64,000 bases of DNA from Methylococcales bacterium (GTDB taxonomy: Bacteria; Pseudomonadota; Gammaproteobacteria; Methylococcales; Methylomonadaceae). The notes below the pieces were generated by a model. It saw only the letters and a list, made by a program, of their open reading frames with translations. It was not told the DNA's origin and made no database searches. Below are positions 38,461 to 48,324 of this stretch, piece after piece. The stretch spans positions 1-64,000 of the forward strand of contig JAPLRR010000076.1 in assembly GCA_026399075.1 (NCBI GenBank). The letters run 5' to 3'. Made by a program: the position numbers and the translations under genes. Within the stretch, counting starts at the first letter, position 1, and every line of letters starts with the position of its first letter.

Positions 38461-41400
38461 TTAAGTAATGGCAGGCCCCGATCTTCCAAAAACCAATTTG
38501 CGCAATTCTTCCAGCACTAACACGGAAACGGCAACACCAGATGCAAGCAACCAATCTTGTGGGCTTAAGTTTGTGGTGTGGAACAGTGTTTGGGCGGGCG
38601 GCCAATGGATAACCAGAATTTGCAGCGCCAGTACCGCAAACAACGCCAGCCATAGAAACTTGTTGGTGAAAAAATTGGCGTTAAAGGCGGTGCCTTGTTC
38701 AGAGCGGGCATTGAAGACATTGGCCACTTGGAACAACACAAAGGTGTTGAAGGCCAGGGTGGTGGCAAAATTGGGTGTGCCGTGTTGCAATCCATAGTAT
38801 AAGATCCCCAAGGTGCCGATGGCCATGCTCAAGCCGTTGCCAAACAAGTTGCCAAACCGCCGCAACGATAAGATGCGGCTGTCCGGGTTGCGAGGTGCCA
38901 GTTTCATGCTGCCGTTATGGCAGGGGTCAACACCCAAGGACATGGCGGGTGGGCCGTCCATGATGATATTGATCCACAATAATTGCACCGCCGTAAATGG
39001 CACGGGCATTCCCAGTAAGGGGGCGGCGGCAACCGTCAAAATTGCCCCGATGTTGGTGGACAATTGGAAGCGGATAAATTTGACCATGTTTTCATAAATG
39101 CCACGACCTTCCTTAATGGCTTTTACGATGGTGGCAAAATTGTCGTCGGTCAAAACCATGCTGGCCGCTTCTTTGGCCACATCTGTGCCAGTGATGCCCA
39201 TGGCGATGCCGATGTCGGCGCTTTTTAGCGCTGGCGCATCGTTCACCCCGTCGCCGGTCATTGCCACGATATGACCTACAGCCTTTAAGGCTTTTACGAT
39301 TTGCACTTTCTGTTCAGGGGCGATGCGGGCAAACACACCGATGCTGTTGATACGGGCCGCAAGCTGGGCATCATCTAAGGTGGCCAACTCGGTGCCCTCC
39401 AGCACGTCACCCGACAAACCCAATTCTGTGGCAATAGCGACTGCTGTGATTTTTTGGTCGCCTGTGATCATTTTGACGGCAATGCCCGCTTGTTGGCAAA
39501 GTTTGATGGCCTCGCGGGCTTCCATTCTTGGCGGATCCATTAAACCTACTAAGGCTACAAAATCCAATCCGTTAAGATGTTGCATCAAATCACCTTGTGC
39601 CCAGCCCAGCCCTAGGGGCTGTTTAAGGGTAGTGGCCGCAACGGCCAAGACCCTAAGCCCAGTGTTGGCCATTTGCTCGTTCTGCATTAAAATGGTGGCT
39701 TGATCGGTATCTGGCTGGCACAGGCTAAGCAAGACTTCGGGTGCACCTTTCACATACACCCGGACTTCATCACCAAGGCTATGGAAGGTCGCCATAAACT
39801 TGTGTTCGGCAGCAAAAGGTATTTCGGCAATACGCGGTAGCCTTACAGCTTCTTGTTCTTGATGGACGCCCCCTTTACGCGCTAACACCAGCAAGGCGTT
39901 TTCCATCGGGTCGCCTTGCACGATATTGGCCTGCAAGTGGCTGTTATTGCATAAAACCAGTGGTAATAAGACATCAGACATATCAACGGGCTGCTTGGGG
40001 GAAGCAACTGGCAGAATTTCCCCGGACAAGCCATAGCCTTCACCGCTGATTTGATAGTTCATGCCTTTATAGAACATTGCCCGCGCTGTCATTTGATTAA
40101 CCGTTAATGTGCCGGTTTTATCGGTGCAGACAACGGTTGTACAACCCAAGGTTTCAACTGCCGCCAGCCGTTTGACGATGGCTTGCTGTTTGGCCATGCG
40201 GTGCATACCCAAGGCCAAGGTAACGGTGACGACCGCAGGCAAGCCTTCCGGGATGGCGGCAACGGCGAGTGCAATTGCCGTGAAAGTGGTTTCTATCAGT
40301 GGTTCACCCCGTAAGATAGCCGCCGCAAACAACACCAGCACAACCGCCAAGGCAATTAATGCCATCCGTTTGCCCAAACTATCCAGCTGTATTTGTAAGG
40401 GCGTATCGCCTTCGTCTTCTTGGGCTAACAGCGTTGCCAAACGACCGATTTCGGTGGACATGCCAGTGGCCGTTACCAGCATTTCTGCACGCCCACGGGT
40501 GACGGCATTGTTCATATACAGCATATTGCTGCGCTCGGCGAGGGGGGCGGCTTTATTGGTTAACGCTTCGGCCTGTTTGGCAACGGGCAGGGATTCACCC
40601 GTGAGCGACGACTCATCAACTTCTAAGGCATGGGCGATAATAATCCTGCCATCCGCAGGTATCTTGTTGCCGGCCTCCAAAATGACAATATCACCAGGCA
40701 CGAGTTGTTCGGCAGGCACTTCTGTCGTTGTATTGCCGCGCTTTACGGTGGCCTTGGCCGTGAGCATTTTTTTCAGCGCCGACAATGATTTTTCAGCTTG
40801 AAATTCTTGGTAAAAACCCAATAAGGCGTTGATGACAACCACCACCAAAATTACAATCCCGTCTTTTATGTCGCCGATAAATGCCGCCAATATCGCGGCG
40901 ATTATCAGCACCGCTATCAGCACCCCCTTAAACTGTGCCAGCAGCAAATGCCAGGCAGGGCGGGGCGGTTTTTCGGTGAGTTTATTTGCCCCATAGTGTT
41001 GCAGGCGCTCGTCAGCTTCTGTAAGGCTAAGGCCATAGGCAGGTTTTGTCGCCAATTCTTGCAAGGCTTGGTTAGCGGATAGGTTATGCCATAGTTGTTG
41101 GATGTTTTCGCCTTCAGGCTCCTCTTGGACAGCGGCAGGCTGTTGTTTAACCCACACTTGCCAGACCGACAACAACACCGACAATATCACCGGCCCCAAA
41201 AACAAGCCCACCGCACCAAATGCAGACAAGCCACCCAGTACCCCAAACATCACCACCAAAAACGGCACTCGGCTGGCGCCACTGATAATGATGGGGCGGA
41301 TAACATTATCGACGGTGCTGACTGCTAAAACTCCCCAGAGCAATAAGCCAACACCTGGCCAAAGTTGCCCTGTTAAGGTGAGGGTGATACCGATAGGCAG

Positions 41401-42186
41401 CCATACTAGCGTGGCCCCCATGGGGATTAATGCCAACAAGGCGGTGATAAGGCCAAATAGCACGGGTGCCTTTACCCCTGCCACCGCATAGCCGATACCC
41501 GCCAACAAACCTTGGCCTAATGCTGCCAGCACCAAACCATAAACAACCGCGCGGGTGGTGTCGCCTGCGGCTTGCAGGTAAACATTCTGATATTTGCCCA
41601 GGAAGTGGAATAGCCCTAGCCGTGCTTGTGCGATGGCGGCTTCACCGTCCCGGAAACAAAAGAATACCGTGACTAAAATCACCCCCAGCTTCATCACATT
41701 ATGGCCTACACCACCCAAGAACGTGGCTGTTTGCCCTAACCATTGTTTTGCCCAATCTACAAATTGGCTGCTTACCCCGGCATGGTCATTGTTTATGCGT
41801 GCTAGCCAATCTTGCAGGTAGTGCCCCACCCCAGGGATGCCCTTGATGGCATCCGGTAGCTGAAAAGTGGGTTGGGCGGCGTTGCCGACCAATGTCTGAT
41901 AAGCGATGCCAACTTCTTCCTGCAACATGGCGACTAGCCAAACCACCATTAAGAAAATAACGGTGGCAATAATGCTGGTCATTAGCAGGGCGCTGGCGGT
42001 CGGCCTATTATTAAGCCGCAGTTTTAAGCGGCGATAGAGTGGCCAGATGACATAGGCAATAATAAACGCCCATATCAAGGTGAGCAAAAACTCCTTCAGC
42101 ACCATAAAACTTAGCAGCAACAAGCCCGCTAGAAAAATGCCGGGGATAAGTAGGGGTAGCCGGGTTTTGGCAGGGACATCATTCAT
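38461..42186 (-). CDS. Fusion of AI-2E-family permease and P2-type (calcium-like) cation ATPase
   Basis: One uninterrupted frame of 1241 residues. Residues 1 to about 350 form an eight-helix AI-2E/PerM (UPF0118) exporter: PLYRRLKLRL, VFFCFRDGEAA, GLITALLALIPMGATLVW, DNVIRPIIISG, FLGPVILSVLLSVW. From about 365 a complete P2-type ATPase follows: the cation-ATPase N segment (LSLTEADERLQHYGANKL), DESSLTGESLPVAKQ, AAIPEGLPAVVTV, the phosphorylation site CTDKTGTLTVNQMT, MITGDQ, MTGDGVNDAPALK, and M6 NIIMDGPPAMSLG. Residues of M4 and M6 fit Ca2+ or a similar cation. Both halves keep their key motifs. Each is normally a separate protein, so this is a rare fusion, unless a sequence error joined two genes. 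Confidence 0.88.
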   Translation of the reverse strand: MNDVPAKTRLPLLIPGIFLAGLLLLSFMVLKEFLLTLIWAFIIAYVIWPLYRRLKLRLNNRPTASALLMTSIIATVIFLMVVWLVAMLQEEVGIAYQTLVGNAAQPTFQLPDAIKGIPGVGHYLQDWLARINNDHAGVSSQFVDWAKQWLGQTATFLGGVGHNVMKLGVILVTVFFCFRDGEAAIAQARLGLFHFLGKYQNVYLQAAGDTTRAVVYGLVLAALGQGLLAGIGYAVAGVKAPVLFGLITALLALIPMGATLVWLPIGITLTLTGQLWPGVGLLLWGVLAVSTVDNVIRPIIISGASRVPFLVVMFGVLGGLSAFGAVGLFLGPVILSVLLSVWQVWVKQQPAAVQEEPEGENIQQLWHNLSANQALQELATKPAYGLSLTEADERLQHYGANKLTEKPPRPAWHLLLAQFKGVLIAVLIIAAILAAFIGDIKDGIVILVVVVINALLGFYQEFQAEKSLSALKKMLTAKATVKRGNTTTEVPAEQLVPGDIVILEAGNKIPADGRIIIAHALEVDESSLTGESLPVAKQAEALTNKAAPLAERSNMLYMNNAVTRGRAEMLVTATGMSTEIGRLATLLAQEDEGDTPLQIQLDSLGKRMALIALAVVLVLFAAAILRGEPLIETTFTAIALAVAAIPEGLPAVVTVTLALGMHRMAKQQAIVKRLAAVETLGCTTVVCTDKTGTLTVNQMTARAMFYKGMNYQISGEGYGLSGEILPVASPKQPVDMSDVLLPLVLCNNSHLQANIVQGDPMENALLVLARKGGVHQEQEAVRLPRIAEIPFAAEHKFMATFHSLGDEVRVYVKGAPEVLLSLCQPDTDQATILMQNEQMANTGLRVLAVAATTLKQPLGLGWAQGDLMQHLNGLDFVALVGLMDPPRMEAREAIKLCQQAGIAVKMITGDQKITAVAIATELGLSGDVLEGTELATLDDAQLAARINSIGVFARIAPEQKVQIVKALKAVGHIVAMTGDGVNDAPALKSADIGIAMGITGTDVAKEAASMVLTDDNFATIVKAIKEGRGIYENMVKFIRFQLSTNIGAILTVAAAPLLGMPVPFTAVQLLWINIIMDGPPAMSLGVDPCHNGSMKLAPRNPDSRILSLRRFGNLFGNGLSMAIGTLGILYYGLQHGTPNFATTLAFNTFVLFQVANVFNARSEQGTAFNANFFTNKFLWLALFAVLALQILVIHWPPAQTLFHTTNLSPQDWLLASGVAVSVLVLEELRKLVFGRSGPAIT

Positions 42187-42373
42187 AATAACTTGGGCAT
42201 AAATTCAGAACAAACGGGGAGGTGGGTGGGGCATACGTGTCGGATACCAACCTAAACACCCATGCAGGCACAAAATTAGCAAGACCTAAAAAATCACTAA
42301 ACACAGACAGTGTAACCTTTATAGCACAATGCAGCTTAAACAAATTGGAGGCTATCCTAAACTAGGCCTTAGT

Positions 42374-43213
42374 TCAAGACCGCCATTGCCAAAAGGCCTT
42401 GTCCATTGCATCGATCGGGTATTTTTTACCGTCATAGGACAATTTGAAACGGAAGGGTTTACGTTTGGTTTTTACGCCATCATCACGCGAGCTGACAGCC
42501 GTGATAGACAAGTCATTAAAACCATTGGCCTTGGTTTTTTCGACGTTTATTGAGAAGTCTAAATTCTCGATAATGGTTTGTTCAGGGGCATCGGGTCCTG
42601 TGCAACGGGACTGGCCTTGTTGGATGAACATCCAGTAGGATAGGGTTAAGCCTTCAAGTATCGGCCTGATGGCCTCTTTTTCTTGAACATATAAGGCACG
42701 TATCGCACCAAAACCGCCATCTCCGCAATGGGGGATGTAGCCGCTAGTGATGTCCACGCTGAAAGCCCTTACGCCTTCCTGCAAATTATAAGCGGCGGTG
42801 TCTATCCACAAACTGCCAGATTCAACCCGCATCGCCGCATCTTCGCCAATTTCGCTTTTGTAGCTGGCAATAACTTTGCCCTGCGCTTCATCAAGCAAGG
42901 CGATTACCAAAGCTTTGGCATCTGCCTTTTTGGCATCATAAGCCATTGCTGCAATAGTGGTTTTTTTGTTGGCAGGATTAAGCTTGCACGCCGCAGCGGC
43001 AATGATGGCATCTGGGTTTGGATACTCCCCGTTAGGTGGGAGCTTGAAAGTGTCTATGCCTAAAAATTTGCCCACTACCGCTACAGCCTTGGTACTACAG
43101 AATTGTTCTTTTTGGGCCCCCACAGACTGCTCATGTTCGGAACTTGCACGGCAATAACCCACGGACATCAATAGCAGCAGGAAGTAGGGGATAATTTTTG
43201 CAAATAGTTTCAT
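42374..43213 (-). CDS. Predicted periplasmic protein of unknown function
   Basis: A 279-residue protein with a signal peptide (MKLFAKIIPYFLLLLMSVGYCRAS) followed by a soluble domain with several cysteines (EQFCSTKAV, AAACKLNP, PHCGDGGFG, SRCTGPDAP). The domain is probably disulphide-bonded. I recognise no family. It is followed 39 nt upstream by the co-directional ankyrin gene, so the two are likely one transcript. Confidence 0.7.
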   Translation of the reverse strand: MKLFAKIIPYFLLLLMSVGYCRASSEHEQSVGAQKEQFCSTKAVAVVGKFLGIDTFKLPPNGEYPNPDAIIAAAACKLNPANKKTTIAAMAYDAKKADAKALVIALLDEAQGKVIASYKSEIGEDAAMRVESGSLWIDTAAYNLQEGVRAFSVDITSGYIPHCGDGGFGAIRALYVQEKEAIRPILEGLTLSYWMFIQQGQSRCTGPDAPEQTIIENLDFSINVEKTKANGFNDLSITAVSSRDDGVKTKRKPFRFKLSYDGKKYPIDAMDKAFWQWRS

Positions 43214-43252
43214 AGCCAGTTTAATCCTAAAGTTGACGATAAGGCCGGTTGC

Positions 43253-44623
43253 CTAGCGGATTTTCATCAGTTGTTGAATATCATCAGGTGAAGCACAATT
43301 CCCCTGTTGGATGCTAACCCGTGAGCCGTCAGGTGAAGTGCATTTTATGATTTGGGTATTGGTAGGGGATCTTTTTAGCACAGGTGTTTTCGGTTCCACA
43401 GGCGTTTGGGTGTCGTCTGCAGATGCACATTCCCCTCGTTGTAGGGTACTGGATTTGCCATCTGTGGACGTGCACCTGACCAGCTCCACTGGTTTGGGTG
43501 GCTCGGCTGGCGCTGGGAGGGTGGTCGCTTGGGGCGTGGGGGCTGCAATGCTTATTTTAGGTAATGTAGGTGCTTCAGGCAGCAACTCCCGTTGGTCGGT
43601 TGGCGAAGGGCAGGGCCCATGCCGGATACTGCCAGTGCTTACGCCATTAACTGTAGACGTGCACCGGTAATGTTCCAGTATCGCACCCTTGGCCTTGAAT
43701 AAAGCAGCTATGTCGTTATTGCTGTGAAAAACCGCATTGTCCAACGGGCTACCCCCGCTATCGGTTTCGGCATTGACATCAGCGCCCTTGTTAAGCAACT
43801 GTTCTGCGAGGGCCATAGTGCCATAGGAAGCGGCCACATGCAGCGCGGTCTCACCCGATTTGGCGCGGAATGTGACATCAGCCCCTTTGGCGATCAATAA
43901 TTCGGTCAGGGCAGGGTGCTTATTGTATAAGGCCAGCATTAATGCGGTCATGCCTTCTTGGTCTTGGACGTTGATGTCGGCCCCTTTTGCCAGCAGCAAT
44001 TCCGCTATGTCCGCGACACCTTTTTCCGCTGCCAAATGCAGGGGGGTACGGCCGTCCTTATTCTTGGCATTGCTATCGGCACCGTGTGCCAGCAGGTCAT
44101 CTGCCAAACCCTTGCCATCTATTTTAACCGCCAGGTGTAAGGCCGTTGCCCCGTCATTATTTTTGGTATCGACCTTAGCGCCTTTTGCCAGCAACCAGTG
44201 CGCAATGTGATCCCCTCCGCCACCGCCATAAATAGCCCAAAGCAAAGGCGTCCAGCCGGTGTCATTCGCTGCGTTGACATCAGCACTTTTAGAAAGCAGT
44301 AAATCCGCCAGATCTTCCCGGCCTTCTGGGACAGCGAATAACGCTGTGCTGCCATCCTTGTTTTTGGCATTGGCAGCTGCCCCGGCGGCAAACAATTGTT
44401 GGATGATAGTGATATTGCCGTTGATCATCGCCCGGTACAAGGGGGTCCAGCCCAAATAATTGGGGGTGTTGATGTTGACACCTTTCGCATGTAGGGCATC
44501 GATTTGGGCCATATCACCCTTGCTTATCGCATCGGATAATAAATCCACATCATCAGTTTGGGCCAGTGTGGCGTAAGATAAGAAGATAATAGCGAAAATA
44601 GGGATAGCTTTTATGATTTTCAT
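43253..44623 (-). CDS. Exported ankyrin-repeat protein with C-terminal cysteine-pair repeats
   Basis: A 456-residue secreted or periplasmic protein. A signal peptide (MKIIKAIPIFAIIFLSYATLA) is followed by about nine ankyrin repeats (for instance GRTPLHLAAEKGVADIAELL and GETALHVAASYGTMALAEQL) and a Pro-rich tail. The tail has three copies of a short motif with two cysteines: CTSTVNGVSTGSIRHGPC, CTSTDGKSSTLQRGEC, CTSPDGSRVSIQQGNC. Ankyrin arrays bind proteins; the partner is unknown. The start at 44623 was chosen because it places the signal peptide at the N-terminus; the frame stays open to 44809. Confidence 0.85.
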   Translation of the reverse strand: MKIIKAIPIFAIIFLSYATLAQTDDVDLLSDAISKGDMAQIDALHAKGVNINTPNYLGWTPLYRAMINGNITIIQQLFAAGAAANAKNKDGSTALFAVPEGREDLADLLLSKSADVNAANDTGWTPLLWAIYGGGGGDHIAHWLLAKGAKVDTKNNDGATALHLAVKIDGKGLADDLLAHGADSNAKNKDGRTPLHLAAEKGVADIAELLLAKGADINVQDQEGMTALMLALYNKHPALTELLIAKGADVTFRAKSGETALHVAASYGTMALAEQLLNKGADVNAETDSGGSPLDNAVFHSNNDIAALFKAKGAILEHYRCTSTVNGVSTGSIRHGPCPSPTDQRELLPEAPTLPKISIAAPTPQATTLPAPAEPPKPVELVRCTSTDGKSSTLQRGECASADDTQTPVEPKTPVLKRSPTNTQIIKCTSPDGSRVSIQQGNCASPDDIQQLMKIR

Positions 44624-45138
44624 AAGGGCGTGGCCAGTACCAAGAAGATTTTTAAGGTGGGCAGCAGCGCTATCGTTGCCTGTTATTTCGGGCGTAAGTG
44701 TTGGGGTATTCAAATGCAAAGCAGTAGGCAGGCGCGTAAATTCCGTAATAATGTCGGTTTTCAAGGCTAACAGATGGGGTAAAAATAAAGCTAAAATTAG
44801 TGCCTGCAATTCCCGGGGCCCTCAACGCTTGCTAGCCGCAATCAGATTTTTCCAACCTACTATAATTTACCACGACTCTATTGTGGGTTATGAAAAAAAT
44901 GCAATACAAGGTGTAAAGCTAGCCTTCTTTGGCGGATAAAGGGATGGGTAACTGGGCTTATAATATCAAGGCTTGTGTGCCAATAGTCACTGAAGTGCAG
45001 ACCTATTTGCTTTCAATCCCGCTTAACATGACTAGCCCAAGGCTTGGTGGACGATACGGCCTAAGCATTACGGTTATTTTGAACACTGCCAATAAGTAGT
45101 TAAGATAGCCAGCCCGACCTTCTGTTATACGTGCAACC
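44624..45138. other. Divergent gap between ankyrin gene and COG0523 GTPase
   Basis: 515 nt without a supported gene. It should hold both promoters. The frame of the ankyrin gene is open for the first 62 codons, but that stretch does not look like protein of the family. A TATAAT at 44861-44866 lies on the plus strand without a matching -35. No clear Zur-type operator was found ahead of the GTPase. Confidence 0.35.
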
Positions 45139-46107
45139 ATGAGACCTACGGCAACGTCCCTAAACCGCATCCCCGTGTTCCTGCTTACTGGCTTTTTAGG
45201 CAGCGGCAAAACCACTTTGCTTAACCGCCTATTGGCACATTCGCCCAAATCGGCAGTAATCATCAACGAGTTTGGTGCTATGCCCATAGACCAACAATTA
45301 TTACGGGAACATAAAGCGCCTTTATCGGTGTTAGTGGGCGGCTGTTTATGCTGTCAGGTCAAAGGTTCCTTGTCGCCGATGTTGAAAAACCTGCGTATGG
45401 GTTGGGAGTCCGGGACTATTGCGTTTGATCGGGTGATCATTGAAACCAGCGGCGTGGCAAACCCTGAACCGGTGATGGATAGCTTGTTACGCGAACGCTG
45501 GCTAGCTGCGCGGTTTAGTTTGCAAGCGGTGATTTGCACTGTTTCGGCGGTCATGGATGCCGCCAATTTTGAGACCTTCCCAGAAGTTAAAGCGCAAATC
45601 GCTTGGGCAGACACCGTGGTTTTGACCCAAACCGATTTAGCCACTAGCGGGCAGATTGAAGAGGCCAGCAATTTTTTGGCGCATTTTGCCCCTGCCGCAA
45701 AGCGCTTAACCGCCGTTAATGGTGATGTCGATATGGATGCTATTCTGGGTTTAGCCCTTACCCTGCGGCCCATGATCCAAAGCCACGCTTTTGGGCTAGC
45801 CGAACATAGCTTTAGTAGTGTTGGGGTGCAATTAGCCACACCGATTATTTGGGAGGTTTTGCAATCAGCATTGCTATCCACCATGGCGGAGTACCAGTCG
45901 TCTTTGTTACGCATAAAAGGTTTGGTGTATGTGTCAGGACAAGATACACCTGTTTTGGTACAAGCTACGGCAGATAGGCTCTATCCGCCAACGCTCTTGC
46001 CATTAAGGCCCACTGATGATGGTGTGGGGCGTTTGGTGTTCATTAGCCGGGGCGAGTTAGTCCATTTAACGGATAATTTTCTGGCCAAGTTACGCTGTGG
46101 CACTTAA
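45139..46107 (+). CDS. COG0523/CobW-family metal-chaperone GTPase (YjiA-like)
   Basis: A G3E GTPase of 322 residues. Walker A is LTGFLGSGKTTLLNRLL, the metal-binding CxCC is GGCLCCQVKGS, the Glu of INEFGAMPIDQ and the switch ETSGVANPEPV follow. The C-terminal CobW_C domain is shortened. Members insert or store zinc or other metals (ZigA, YeiR, YjiA, ZNG1 group) or cobalt (CobW). No cobalamin or hydratase gene is adjacent, so the metal is open. Confidence 0.9.
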   Translation: MRPTATSLNRIPVFLLTGFLGSGKTTLLNRLLAHSPKSAVIINEFGAMPIDQQLLREHKAPLSVLVGGCLCCQVKGSLSPMLKNLRMGWESGTIAFDRVIIETSGVANPEPVMDSLLRERWLAARFSLQAVICTVSAVMDAANFETFPEVKAQIAWADTVVLTQTDLATSGQIEEASNFLAHFAPAAKRLTAVNGDVDMDAILGLALTLRPMIQSHAFGLAEHSFSSVGVQLATPIIWEVLQSALLSTMAEYQSSLLRIKGLVYVSGQDTPVLVQATADRLYPPTLLPLRPTDDGVGRLVFISRGELVHLTDNFLAKLRCGT

Positions 46108-46126
46108 GGCTTCGCACTTGCTTTTG

Positions 46127-46190
46127 GTAACTTCTCATTAATTATAGGCAATTGCGGCAGACCAGCGAGGTTTTAAAAACCTCGCTGGTC
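46127..46190. repeat. MITE-like element, family A, copy 3 (partial)
   Basis: The left end GTAACTTCTCATTAAT matches the other copies and the centre is a perfect palindrome GACCAGCGAGG ... CCTCGCTGGTC (46160-46190) around TTTTAAAAA. No right end with AAGTTAC is found. It lies ahead of rhlE and may form a transcript-end hairpin for the GTPase gene. Confidence 0.55.
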
Positions 46191-46381
46191 TTTAATGACA
46201 AGATACTGCATTTGTTCGCCCCCTGCATAAATATCTTAGCGGTATCCCTAGTCGGATGGCAGCGCCCCCATCGACTATATAAAAATATCGGCGATTTTTA
46301 CCGTATACTGTTACTTTGTAACACGCCCAACAGCGCATCACCTTTTGAAAGTGCTGGGCAGACTATTTAAAGAGGTTATTA

Positions 46382-47668
46382 ATGACTTTTGAACAGCTCG
46401 GTTTAACCGACGAACTCCTACAAGCCGTAGCGGAGCAAGGTTATACCGCACCCACGCCTGTGCAACAACAGGCCATCCCCTTGGTTTTGGCTGGGCGCGA
46501 TATTTTGGCTGGCGCACAAACTGGCACAGGTAAAACCGCTAGCTTTACCTTGCCCTTATTACAACGCTTGGCAGAAAACCATGATCCCCACCAAAAACCC
46601 CGGCGGGTACGCGCCTTAATACTGGCCCCTACCCGTGAATTGGCGGCTCAGGTGTATGAAAGCGTCGTCGCCTATGGCAAGTTTTTGCCCCTACATGTGG
46701 AAGCGGTGGTCGGTGGCGCAAGCATTGGCATACAAACCCGCCAATTACGGCGTGGCTGTGACATTGTGGTGGCAACCCCCGGACGCTTGATAGACCACAT
46801 CAAGCAACGCAACATTAATTTGTCAAATATAGAAATACTGGTGCTGGATGAGGCGGATCGTATGCTGGACATGGGGTTTTTACCCGATGTTAGGCAAATA
46901 ATGTCCTTATTGCCCAAACAGCGGCAATGCCTGTTGTTTTCTGCAACCGTACCAAATGCCATTAAAGCGTTGGCGGCTTCTGTGCTGACTAATCCGGCAG
47001 AAGTGGAAGTGGCCAAACAAAATGCCACGGCGGACAATATTACGGAATGCGTTTATGGCATTAACCGTGAATACAAACGCGAATTGCTGTCTTATTTGAT
47101 CGGCAGCAACAATTGGAAGCAAGTGCTGGTTTTTGTGCGCACCAAGCATGGAGCTGACCGCCTTGAAAAACAACTCATAGAAGACGGCATCCGCACCGTG
47201 GCCTTACATGGTGATAAAACCCAAGGGGCGCGTAATAAGGCGCTGGAATATTTTAAAACGGGTAAGGTTCAGGCGCTGGTCGCAACCGATATTGCCGCAC
47301 GGGGTTTGGATATTGATGAATTGCCACATGTGGTGAATTTTGATGTGCCGCAAGTGCCCGAGGACTATATTCACCGCATAGGCCGTACAGGCCGTGCAGG
47401 AGCGAGTGGTGTGGCGGTGTCGCTGGTCTGCCCCGAAGAGGCATGGATGCTGATAGAAATTGAAAAGCTTTTGAAGCGGCAAATTCCGCGTATCGCTGAT
47501 ACTGGTTACGAGCCGGTTTCCTTAAAGGTGATGGATGCGCCCAAAAAGAATGCGCCCCATAAGGTGACGGGTAAAAAAGATTTTCGGCATACCAAAAAAC
47601 CGGCCAATCGGGCGGCTAAACCAACGGCAGGCAAACCGGCGGCTGGAAAGGCGCGAAAAAGGCCATAG
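46382..47668 (+). CDS. rhlE: DEAD-box ATP-dependent RNA helicase RhlE
   Basis: A 428-residue RNA helicase with all motifs: Q motif ([14 protein letters not shown]), motif [14 protein letters not shown], Ia [44 protein letters not shown] and [12 protein letters not shown]. The basic, Lys/Ala/Pro-rich C-terminal tail after residue 375 ([12 protein letters not shown]) is typical for RhlE. The family acts in ribosome maturation, mRNA decay and cold adaptation. It converges with the acyltransferase gene, leaving 10 nt between stops. Confidence 0.95.
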   Translation: MTFEQLGLTDELLQAVAEQGYTAPTPVQQQAIPLVLAGRDILAGAQTGTGKTASFTLPLLQRLAENHDPHQKPRRVRALILAPTRELAAQVYESVVAYGKFLPLHVEAVVGGASIGIQTRQLRRGCDIVVATPGRLIDHIKQRNINLSNIEILVLDEADRMLDMGFLPDVRQIMSLLPKQRQCLLFSATVPNAIKALAASVLTNPAEVEVAKQNATADNITECVYGINREYKRELLSYLIGSNNWKQVLVFVRTKHGADRLEKQLIEDGIRTVALHGDKTQGARNKALEYFKTGKVQALVATDIAARGLDIDELPHVVNFDVPQVPEDYIHRIGRTGRAGASGVAVSLVCPEEAWMLIEIEKLLKRQIPRIADTGYEPVSLKVMDAPKKNAPHKVTGKKDFRHTKKPANRAAKPTAGKPAAGKARKRP

Positions 47669-47678
47669 CTAAAGCAGC

Positions 47679-48323
47679 TTATTCTTGGTTCTGCCGCGTT
47701 AAGCAATAGGGGAATAGTTCTTCAAAGCGCTGGCCAAGCAGGTCAATAAAATCGCTGGAATTGTCGGTGGCTGGCAGCGGGTCGCCGACAATCACATCAC
47801 AATTAAACGGCACAAACAAAGCTTCGCCACGCGGTAAGGCGCGGCCTAAACCGTACATCACCACTGGCGTGACCTTAACCTCAGGTCGCCCTTGCAGCAG
47901 GTAAAACAAGCCTTTTTTGATTTTACTGACTTTCTCGGGTGAGCCACGGCTGCCTTCAGGAAATAAAATCAAAATGTCACCCTGATCCAAAGCCTGATGG
48001 CAAGCGCCAAACAACTGGCCTTTGTCAGCATGGCCACTGCGGTCAAACGGTACTATATTCAGGCAGTGCAAAGACACCCATGCCAGCCAGCGTTTGCTTA
48101 AAAAATAATCTGCCGCTGCGACGGGCCGTACTTTATGGAGTTGGCTTAACGGAAATAAACCCATCAACACCAAGGCATCCAAATGGCTGTTGTGGTTTGC
48201 GGCGATGATGGCAGGGCCGGTGCGGGGAAGTTTTTCGCGGCCCCTCAGGTTGATGCCCAACACGACTAGCGCCAAGGGCTTTATAATCAGAGCGAAAAAT
48301 ACAATTTTAATGAGCCTGTCCAT
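47679..48323 (-). CDS. 1-acyl-glycerol-3-phosphate acyltransferase-like protein (PlsC family)
   Basis: A 214-residue membrane-bound acyltransferase with the catalytic NHNSHLD (NHx4D), substrate segment VPFDRSG, and FPEGSRGSPEKVSKIKKG. The family moves acyl groups to lysophosphatidate or related glycerol phosphates. The start at 48323 (MDRLIKIVFF) lies one nt after the CdsA-like stop. It closes a three-gene lipid operon. Confidence 0.9.
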   Translation of the reverse strand: MDRLIKIVFFALIIKPLALVVLGINLRGREKLPRTGPAIIAANHNSHLDALVLMGLFPLSQLHKVRPVAAADYFLSKRWLAWVSLHCLNIVPFDRSGHADKGQLFGACHQALDQGDILILFPEGSRGSPEKVSKIKKGLFYLLQGRPEVKVTPVVMYGLGRALPRGEALFVPFNCDVIVGDPLPATDNSSDFIDLLGQRFEELFPYCLTRQNQE

Positions 48324-48324
48324 A

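Noticed and set aside
42329-42553. Plus-strand frame overlapping the 3' end of the periplasmic-protein gene
   Set aside because: It is the complement of a conserved-looking minus-strand coding frame and has no features of its own.
44624-44809. N-terminal extension of the ankyrin protein
   Set aside because: The frame is open, but starting there would place the clear signal peptide 62 residues inside the protein.
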